Source: Bin87 sp965207585
Lineage (GTDB): Bacteria > Chloroflexota > Dehalococcoidia > Lucifugimonadales > UBA3495
DNA: 64,000 nucleotides
Direction: 5' to 3'
Assembly: GCA_965207585.1 (NCBI GenBank)
Contig: CBDBMT010000003.1
Coordinates: forward strand, 2,852,001-2,916,000
Both the position numbers and the translations under genes were made by a program. The notes beneath the pieces were generated by a model. That model made no database searches. It had not been told where the DNA came from and was given only the letters and a program-made list of their open reading frames with translations. Below, one piece after another: positions 58,395 through 64,000 of the stretch (position 1 is the first letter of the stretch; every line of letters starts with the position of its first letter).

Positions 58395-59939
58395 ATGCCA
58401 ACGATGATTAAGGTCGCCGCCGGCGACGCGACGAACTACGAAACGCCGGCGTTGGTGGTGAATTTGTTCCAGGGCGTGACCCAGGCGGGCGGAGGTACGG
58501 GCGCAGTGGACCGCGCGCTGGGCGGAGTGATCTCGCAGCTGATTGCCGACGGCGAGATCAAGGGCAAGCTGGGCGAATTGACGCTGATACACACCATGGA
58601 ACGCATCCCGGCCAAGCGGGTGGTGGTTGCCGGCTTGGGAAATTCGAAAGACTTCGATACGGGTGCGGTGCGTCGCGTGAGCGGCGACGTGGCCCGGTTC
58701 CTGCGTCGCAAGGGCATCAGCGAGTACGCGACCATCGCCCACGGAGCGGGCATCGGCGGTCTGAACGCCGTGGAGTCGGCGCAGGCGATTGCGGAAGGCT
58801 CCCTGCTGGGCCTGTACAAGTTTGACACCTACCGCAGTCACGAGAACGGCGCCGGCGGTGATACTGATACTGATGGCCCGGAACACGGGATCAAATCCGT
58901 CACCATAGTGGAACGGGATGCGGGCGCCGTGGCCGACCTGGAAGCCGGCGTATCCGTGGGTACGGTGCTGGCGGAGTCGACGATGCTGGCGCGGGACCTG
59001 GTGAACCATCCGGCCAACGTGATGACGCCTACGAAGATGGCGGAGGCGGCCCGAGAGGTGGCGGAGTCTGTCGGCCTGGAACTGGACGTGATGGACCGGG
59101 ACCGGATGCGCGAGCATGGGATGGGCGCATTTCTGGGCGTGGCGCAGGGGAGCGAGGAGCCGCCCAAGCTGATCGTCATGACCTACCGCGGCGACCCGGA
59201 TAATCCGCAGAACAACCTGGGATTGGTGGGCAAGGGCATCACCTTTGACACCGGCGGCATCTCATTGAAACCAGCGGCCAACATGGAGGCGATGAAGGGC
59301 GATATGGCCGGCGGCGCGTCGGTGATCGCTGCGATGAACGCCATCGGGTCGTTGAAGCCACGGCTCAACGTGACCGGACTGATCGCGGCCACGGAGAACA
59401 TGCCCGGCGGGCGGGCGCAGCGCCCTGGCGACGTAGTGACGGCGATGAACGGCAAGACCATCGAGGTGATCAACACCGACGCCGAGGGGCGGCTCGTGCT
59501 GGCCGACACGCTTTGCTACGCCCGCAGCCTGGGGATCACCCGCCTGGTGGACGTGGCGACGCTAACCGGGGCGATTGTCGTGACGCTGGGCAAGGCTTGT
59601 ACCGGCATGATGGGCAACTCTAGCAAGCTGGCCAAGGATATCGGCGCCGCCGGCGAGCGCAGCGGCGAACGCTTCTGGGAACTGCCCATGCTCGAAGATT
59701 ACCGGGAACTGATCCGCTCCGACGTTGCGGACATGAAAAACTCCGGGGGTCGTCAGGCCGGTTCCATAACCGCGGCGATGCTGTTGCGGGAATTCGCGGA
59801 AGAGGCGGATTGGGTCCACCTGGACATAGCCGGCACCTCGACGGCGTCCAGCAACAAGGGCCACCTGGTCAAGGGAGCCACCGGCGTACCGACCCGCACG
59901 TTGGCCCAACTGGCGATGAACCTGGCGGACGGAAAGTAA
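58395..59939 (+). CDS. pepA: Leucyl aminopeptidase (M17)
   Basis: 514 residues. The N-terminal macro-like domain (1-170) is followed by the M17 catalytic domain: VGKGITFDTGGISLKPAANMEAMKGDMAGGA near residue 280 with metal-binding Lys and Asp; NTDAEGRLVLADTLCYA near 360, the family signature; and GHLVKGATGVPTRTL at the end. It is a hexameric di-zinc enzyme that removes N-terminal residues; members can also bind DNA. GGGAGGTG precedes the ATG. The preceding 226 bases hold no gene. Confidence 0.95.
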   Translation: MPTMIKVAAGDATNYETPALVVNLFQGVTQAGGGTGAVDRALGGVISQLIADGEIKGKLGELTLIHTMERIPAKRVVVAGLGNSKDFDTGAVRRVSGDVARFLRRKGISEYATIAHGAGIGGLNAVESAQAIAEGSLLGLYKFDTYRSHENGAGGDTDTDGPEHGIKSVTIVERDAGAVADLEAGVSVGTVLAESTMLARDLVNHPANVMTPTKMAEAAREVAESVGLELDVMDRDRMREHGMGAFLGVAQGSEEPPKLIVMTYRGDPDNPQNNLGLVGKGITFDTGGISLKPAANMEAMKGDMAGGASVIAAMNAIGSLKPRLNVTGLIAATENMPGGRAQRPGDVVTAMNGKTIEVINTDAEGRLVLADTLCYARSLGITRLVDVATLTGAIVVTLGKACTGMMGNSSKLAKDIGAAGERSGERFWELPMLEDYRELIRSDVADMKNSGGRQAGSITAAMLLREFAEEADWVHLDIAGTSTASSNKGHLVKGATGVPTRTLAQLAMNLADGK

Positions 59940-59942
59940 GCG

Positions 59943-59969
59943 TGGATTCCGGCTGTGGCCGGAATGACG
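59943..59969. repeat. Single arm of the dispersed hairpin repeat, copy 3
   Basis: ATTCCGGC (59946-59953), TGTG, GCCGGAAT (59958-59965) and the flanking GACG match the second arm of the element at 20313-20390. Confidence 0.7.
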
Positions 59970-60000
59970 ATTGGGCGCGACGAAGTAAAGGAGGTCCAGC

Positions 60001-60861
60001 ATGGCAATGGCAGGCAGCGGAGATTTCACCTACGAGGTGGTGGACGATTGGGCGAAGACCCCGGAAGGGTGGACCATTGGCCAGGCGGAGCCGGCCTGCG
60101 ACTCCCAGGACCGGGTGTACGTTTTCAACCGGGGCGACCACCCTCTGATGGTGTTTGACCGGGACGGCAATTTTCAGCGCGAATGGGGACGGGAGTATCT
60201 GACCGACGCCCACGGGATCTACATCAGCGGTGAGGACCACATCTACTTGCCGGTGCGGGAGTCTCACGCCATCGTCAAGTGCACTCTGGAAGGCAAGCCG
60301 TTGATGACCATGGGCGTTTGGGACGCGCCGTCGGATACGGGCGGAGCCCGACCTGACGGCACCATGTGGAAGGCTGCCGGTCCCTTCAATCGTTGCACGG
60401 ACATCGCCCTGGCGCCCAACGGCGACCTGTTTGTTTCCGACGGTTATGCCAACAGCCGGGTGCACAAGTTCTCGCCGGACGGCAAGCTGCTGCACTCGTG
60501 GGGTCGGCCGGGCAAGCGTGGGCCCGGCGAGTTCCACATCCCCCATGGCATCTGGGTGCACTGGGACGGGCGGGTGATGGTGTGCGACCGGGAGAACAAC
60601 CGTATCCAGCTGTTCACCGGCGATGGGGAGTACTTGGGGATGTGGACCGACCTGGCCCGGCCCTGCGATATATTCGTCGACCACGACGGCATCGTCTACG
60701 TGGTGGAGTTGGACGCGTTCATGACGATCCTGAACATGGACGGCGAAGTGCTGGCCAAGGTAGACATCGGTGGGGCCGGCGGCCACGCCGTGTGGGCCGA
60801 CTCCCACGGGATCTGTACGTCGGCCACAATCAGGAAGGGCGGAGGCTGGTCAAGCTGGTGA
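60001..60861 (+). CDS. NHL-repeat beta-propeller protein, 3' end frameshifted
   Basis: 286 residues as read, built of NHL-type propeller blades (VYVFNRGDHPLMVFDRDGNF; LFVSDGYANSRVHKFSPDGKLLHSWG; RVMVCDRENNRIQLFTGDG), resembling the peptidyl-alpha-hydroxyglycine lyase-like group. There is no signal peptide, so it is cytosolic as annotated. The last 17 codons (after DSHG) do not fit: the neighbouring frame continues SHG-DLYVGHNQEGRRLVKLVRQ to a stop at 60869, the expected end for the family. A single-base deletion near 60808-60810 or a sequencing error is the simplest reading. Confidence 0.85.
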   Translation: MAMAGSGDFTYEVVDDWAKTPEGWTIGQAEPACDSQDRVYVFNRGDHPLMVFDRDGNFQREWGREYLTDAHGIYISGEDHIYLPVRESHAIVKCTLEGKPLMTMGVWDAPSDTGGARPDGTMWKAAGPFNRCTDIALAPNGDLFVSDGYANSRVHKFSPDGKLLHSWGRPGKRGPGEFHIPHGIWVHWDGRVMVCDRENNRIQLFTGDGEYLGMWTDLARPCDIFVDHDGIVYVVELDAFMTILNMDGEVLAKVDIGGAGGHAVWADSHGICTSATIRKGGGWSSW

Positions 60862-60896
60862 GGCAGTAATCATGGCTGGATCCAACCATTCCATGA

Positions 60897-60932
60897 AGTG
60901 GGGGCGAATGAAGGATTGCCCCCACTCTGTTT
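60897..60932. terminator. Bidirectional terminator between convergent genes
   Basis: AGTGGGGGC (60897-60905) pairs perfectly with GCCCCCACT (60918-60926). A short T-containing run follows (CTGTTTC). Confidence 0.7.
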
Positions 60933-60955
60933 CACGTTAGGTTACCGGCTTGAGA

Positions 60956-61498
60956 TCAAGCAGCCGCGCCCGATTCAAGCGCTGCCCCGGCCAGTTCGCG
61001 CAGGTCCACGCCGGTCAGCTTCTGGCCCTGGACGCCCATGAGCCGTAGCGGTCGGCCGGGCCTGGTGATGCTGATGCGGTCCAGGACGTCCTGCCACGCG
61101 GCAAGGTAGTCGCAGGTGCCGCCGCCGTTGGGATCGTCGGCGCCCTCGATACTCTCGCCGGGCGGGAGGCGAACCGCGGTTACGGCGCACGGGTCGGAGG
61201 CGGGGGCCAGCATCATCACCGGGAGGTCATCTTCCGCCAGGCCGGCCTGGCCCAGCAGGCCGCGCACGGTGGCAGAAACGCCGTGCATGCCGAAGACCAC
61301 CAAGTGGGCGAAGCTGGCGTCCCGTTTTTCGAACTCGGCGCGGTACCTGCGGAAGATGTCATGCGCACCGGTGGCATTGGGCTTGACCAGGAACAAGGCC
61401 ATGGCCGGGAAGCCATCGGACTCGATGGGCGTGGCGGCGAGATCGTTCTTCCAGCGGACGAGCTTTTCGTGGTCGTGTTGGTCATAGTGATGGGACAT
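60956..61498 (-). CDS. Hypothetical protein
   Basis: 180 residues. The N-terminus is His-rich (SHHYDQHDHEK). A central hydrophobic strand-helix pattern (FPAMALFLVKPNATGAHDIF; HLVVFGMHGVSATVRGLLGQ) suggests a small alpha/beta fold. The family is not recognised. ATG 61498 is preferred over 61504 because GAGG then stands at 6-7 bases. It is 9 bases downstream of the PhnB-like gene on the same strand and probably co-transcribed. Confidence 0.6.
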   Translation of the reverse strand: MSHHYDQHDHEKLVRWKNDLAATPIESDGFPAMALFLVKPNATGAHDIFRRYRAEFEKRDASFAHLVVFGMHGVSATVRGLLGQAGLAEDDLPVMMLAPASDPCAVTAVRLPPGESIEGADDPNGGGTCDYLAAWQDVLDRISITRPGRPLRLMGVQGQKLTGVDLRELAGAALESGAAA

Positions 61499-61507
61499 GA
61501 TCATCCT

Positions 61508-61978
61508 CTAATCGCCGTTGTATGCCTGTCGGAGCCTGCCTGCATCGATCTTCACCATGGTGAGGAGCTCGTTGAGCACCGCGTTGGCTCGCGGACCCTC
61601 CTGCATCATTTCAGACAGGTCGGCGGGTACGATCTGCCAATGGACGCCGAATTTGTCCTGGATCCAGCCACACTGGATGGGCGAACCGTCCTCGGCCAGC
61701 CGGTCCCAGTATAGGTCAATTTCCTCCTGGGACTCGCAATTCACCACGAAGGAAATGGCTGGCGTGAATTCGTAGGCGGGAATCCCGTCGAAGGAGGTGA
61801 AGCGCTGGCCCTTTATAACGAAGGACGCGACGTGACTGCCGGCTCCCGGATCATCGGGCAGGGCGGTGTCGTCGACAATGTAGGAGTCGCGGAACACCGA
61901 GACATAGAACTCCGCGGCCTCGCGGGCGCAGCCGTCCGTCCACAGGAACGGAGTAATCTGCGAGGCTTCGTCGGTCAT
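61508..61978 (-). CDS. PhnB-like VOC-superfamily protein
   Basis: 156 residues. ITPFLWTDGCAREAAEFYVSVF at the start, ISFVVNCESQEEIDLYWDRL in the middle and CGWIQDKFGVHWQIVP near the end are the signature of PhnB/3-demethylubiquinone-methyltransferase-like VOC proteins. Metal and substrate are not known; many are annotated as ubiquinone methyltransferases only by tradition. ATG 61978 (MTDEASQ) is preferred. It lies in a minus-strand run with two further VOC genes upstream. Confidence 0.88.
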   Translation of the reverse strand: MTDEASQITPFLWTDGCAREAAEFYVSVFRDSYIVDDTALPDDPGAGSHVASFVIKGQRFTSFDGIPAYEFTPAISFVVNCESQEEIDLYWDRLAEDGSPIQCGWIQDKFGVHWQIVPADLSEMMQEGPRANAVLNELLTMVKIDAGRLRQAYNGD

Positions 61979-62050
61979 GGTGGGTCGTCCTCCGCGTTCA
62001 CGCATCCACGTCCGCATGGATGCGAGTAGTTGCGGACCATTATGCCACGA

Positions 62051-62503
62051 TCAGCCGGCGTCGAACTGGACCAGGATGCCGTCCGGGTCGTAGACGTAGA
62101 AGCTGCCGACCCGTCCCTCAGCGTTGGTCCACACGTCCATTGGAGCGGCCAACGGTACGCCCTGGGCGGACAGGTTTTCGGCGAGGGCTTTGGGGTCCGG
62201 AACGCTGAACGAAATGTGGCTGATGCCGACCTGGTCCAGTTTGATGGGCGTTCCGTCGGGATCCTCGCCGGGATGGCTGGTCATGGTCAGGGTTGGCTTG
62301 GCGCCGTCGGCATAGGCGAGGCGAACCTGGCGGCGGGTGGCCCGGCTGTGGGCATAGACGTGAGGCAGGCCGCCGGTGGTGGTGTCCTGGATGACGTCAC
62401 TGACGATGGACATCCCCAGGGCGTCGCAGTAGAACTGCAATGAGACGTCGAGGTCCCGCACGCAGATGGCGATGTGAGATACGCCCGAGGCGTTCATGGG
62501 CAT
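62051..62503 (-). CDS. VOC-family (glyoxalase-like) protein, tandem copy A
   Basis: 150 residues in two beta-alpha-beta-beta-beta modules. SHIAICVRDLDVSLQFYCDALGM starts module 1 and SHISFSVPDPKALAENLSAQGV module 2. Candidate metal ligands are His10 (SHIAI), the module-2 SHISF His and the late Glu/Asp region (DPDGILVQF). Close to copy B (62575) along its whole length, so the pair arose by tandem duplication. The substrate is unknown; dioxygenase, lyase or fosfomycin-type activity are all possible. Confidence 0.9.
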   Translation of the reverse strand: MPMNASGVSHIAICVRDLDVSLQFYCDALGMSIVSDVIQDTTTGGLPHVYAHSRATRRQVRLAYADGAKPTLTMTSHPGEDPDGTPIKLDQVGISHISFSVPDPKALAENLSAQGVPLAAPMDVWTNAEGRVGSFYVYDPDGILVQFDAG

Positions 62504-62574
62504 GATGGGTGCTCCTGTTCAGTTGGGGCCGGTTCGCGCGCCGGCCGGGATGCGATACGACGGGCGGGCGTGGA

Positions 62575-63033
62575 TCAGCCTCCGCCGCTGTCGAACTGCA
62601 CCAGGATGCCGTCAGGGTCATACACGAAGATGCTGGACACCTCGCCGTTGGCATTGGTGAAGCCATCCATGGGGCCGGCCAGTTCCACTCCGGCGGCGAT
62701 CAGCTCGTCGGCCAGGGCCTTGACGTCGGACACGGAGAAGGAGATGTGGCTGATGCCCACCTGGTCGAGCTTGATCGCGTCGCCGTCGGCGTCGTCGCCC
62801 GGGTGGCTGGTCATGACCAGGGTGGGAACGGCTTCGTCGCCGTAGGACAGGATGGCCTGGCGGCGGGTGGACCGGTTGTGGGCGTACACGTGGGGCAGGC
62901 CGCCGGTGGAAGTGTCCTGGACTCGGTCGACGGTCACGGTCATCCCCAGGATGTCACGGTAGAATTTGAGGGATTCGTCCAGATCGCGGACGCAGACGGC
63001 GATGTGGGAAACGCCACTGGAATTCATAGCCAT
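62575..63033 (-). CDS. VOC-family (glyoxalase-like) protein, tandem copy B
   Basis: 152 residues with the same two-module fold as copy A and long identical blocks (TGGLPHVYAH; IKLDQVGISHISFSV; VYDPDGILVQFD). It lies 71 bases upstream of copy A on the same strand. The two differ mainly in module 1 around the first metal ligand, hinting at different substrates after duplication. Confidence 0.9.
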   Translation of the reverse strand: MAMNSSGVSHIAVCVRDLDESLKFYRDILGMTVTVDRVQDTSTGGLPHVYAHNRSTRRQAILSYGDEAVPTLVMTSHPGDDADGDAIKLDQVGISHISFSVSDVKALADELIAAGVELAGPMDGFTNANGEVSSIFVYDPDGILVQFDSGGG

Positions 63034-63098
63034 GGCATGGCCTCCTCAAGCAGGGCGGGTCAGGCAGGTATCAGCAATCGGTCGAAATGGTACTGCCG

Positions 63099-64000
63099 CT
63101 ACCCGGGGATGTCAAAGCGGCGGCGTGTGGCGTGGCGACCCCAGTCGTCCACGCGTTTCCATACCAAGATGAGGGCGGCCAGGCCCAGCAGCATTGCGCT
63201 GAGGTCGGTCGCCGGGAAGGACCACCAAACGCCCCAGGCTCCAAACGCGTGGGACAAGCCAAAGACCCAAGCCAGCAGCAGCAGCACACGCTGGGTCATG
63301 GTGAGCACCACGGACGGCCACGCCATGCCCAGGGCCTGGAAAGCGATAGAACTGATGAACTCCATGCCGACTATTGGAAGGGCAAGCAGGGCAATACGGA
63401 GCGCGTTGCCGGACTCGGCCGGCAACGCCTCCCGGGTTGAGAAGAAGGTGACGATGTAGCCGGCCGTCGGCAAGAGGATTGCGACCATGATTGCGCCGCC
63501 AACTGTCGCGCCCAGGCAACTCTGCCAGATGGCCTGGCGGACCCTATGGTAGTAGCCGGCGCCGTAGTTGTAGGCCGCCAACGGGAGATAGGCCAAAGCC
63601 GCGCCAATGAACGGCGCCAGGGCGAACTCCAGCACCGCGTTGATCACTCCGAAGAGCGCAATGTAGGCGTCGCCGTCCGGGTATTGGCTCAGGATGTTGT
63701 TGATCACCACGACGACGATGGAGCGGGCGATCTCGATGATGAAGATCGGCACGCCCAGCGCGGTAATCTCCCGGATCAGATCCAGTCGGGGGATCAGTGC
63801 GTCCACGCTGACCCGCAGGGCGCTGCGCCCGGACAGGTAGAACCAAACAGCGAAAAGGACGGCCCCGCCTTGGGCGGTCACGGTGGCGGCCGCGGCTCCA
63901 GTCACGCCCCACCCCAACGCCAATATGAACAGCGCGTCCAGGATCACGTTCAGGACCGCGCCGCCGGCCAAGACGACGGTCGCTGTGCCGGGCCGGCCCT
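63099..64000 (-). CDS. MATE-family efflux transporter (N-terminal part outside window)
   Basis: About 300 residues of a multidrug/toxin extrusion protein, open to the right edge, so the start is not seen. At least seven membrane helices are evident (LNVILDALFILALGWGVTGA; ALGVPIFIIEIARSIVVVVI; MEFISSIAFQALGMAWPSVV). The pattern of a Pro-containing helix after TALGVP and the QALG repeat fit MATE exporters, which use Na+ or H+ to expel drugs and metabolites. The C-terminus is basic (RHATRRRFDIPG). Confidence 0.88.
   Translation of the reverse strand, partial: GRPGTATVVLAGGAVLNVILDALFILALGWGVTGAAAATVTAQGGAVLFAVWFYLSGRSALRVSVDALIPRLDLIREITALGVPIFIIEIARSIVVVVINNILSQYPDGDAYIALFGVINAVLEFALAPFIGAALAYLPLAAYNYGAGYYHRVRQAIWQSCLGATVGGAIMVAILLPTAGYIVTFFSTREALPAESGNALRIALLALPIVGMEFISSIAFQALGMAWPSVVLTMTQRVLLLLAWVFGLSHAFGAWGVWWSFPATDLSAMLLGLAALILVWKRVDDWGRHATRRRFDIPG

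Overview
The window is about 64 kb of a GC-rich bacterial chromosome with dense genes on both strands. No rRNA, complete tRNA, insertion sequence, prophage or CRISPR array was found. The gene content suggests a Chloroflexota-type organism, close to Dehalococcoidia or SAR202-like lineages. The reasons are paired class III CoA-transferases next to a ThDP enzyme, acyl-CoA dehydrogenases, a B12-dependent class II ribonucleotide reductase with NrdR, a methionine synthase with a detached activation domain, and a very short division cluster (rsmH-ftsA-ftsZ). This placement is an inference from gene content; no marker phylogeny was possible.

Layout. 1-1.5 kb: the end of a peptide/nickel-type ABC transporter (two permeases). 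1.6-7.1 kb: a dimeric-barrel protein and a TPR protein, then a ThDP enzyme divergent from two class III CoA-transferases. 7.1-12 kb: small membrane proteins, leuD, leuC and a CBS-domain cation/proton antiporter. 12.2-20.3 kb: an M1 aminopeptidase, small orphan genes, and a four-gene operon in which metH and its reactivation-domain gene are separated by two unknown genes. 20.4-27 kb: an SDR, a Ppx/GppA phosphatase with two thymidylate-kinase-like proteins, and two acyl-CoA dehydrogenases. 27-33 kb: an accessory stretch with two toxin-antitoxin modules behind large palindromic operators, an amidohydrolase, and a 516-residue protein of unknown function between gene-poor flanks.

33-41.6 kb is housekeeping: a MIP18-type protein with an Mrp ATPase, a fused AccD-AccA carboxyltransferase, tilS, a histidine phosphatase, a CNNM/CorC-type protein and tsaD. 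42-50 kb holds rsmH, ftsA, ftsZ, nrdR, two orphans and nrdJ. 50-54.5 kb holds a Panacea-type protein convergent with a small orphan, then pdxA, a HEPN/PaREP1-like protein, proC, yggT and a P-loop kinase. 54.5-58.2 kb is a minus-strand defence cluster (HEPN-like protein, hicB, hicA, mcrB, mcrC). 58.4-64 kb holds leucyl aminopeptidase, a frameshifted NHL-propeller gene, small enzyme-like genes with a tandem VOC duplication, and the C-terminal part of a MATE exporter.

How the genes fit together: MetH and NrdJ both need cobalamin, and NrdR is expected to control nrdJ and itself. MIP18 and Mrp fit Fe-S maturation, useful for the LeuC cluster. The ThDP enzyme and CoA-transferases look like one 2-oxo- or 2-hydroxyacyl-CoA pathway. 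The points most worth a second look are the tandem toxin-antitoxin modules (one with a 255-residue antitoxin), the split MetH operon with two passenger genes, the Ppx plus double kinase operon with a Walker A lysine-to-arginine change, and the unknown 516-residue protein.
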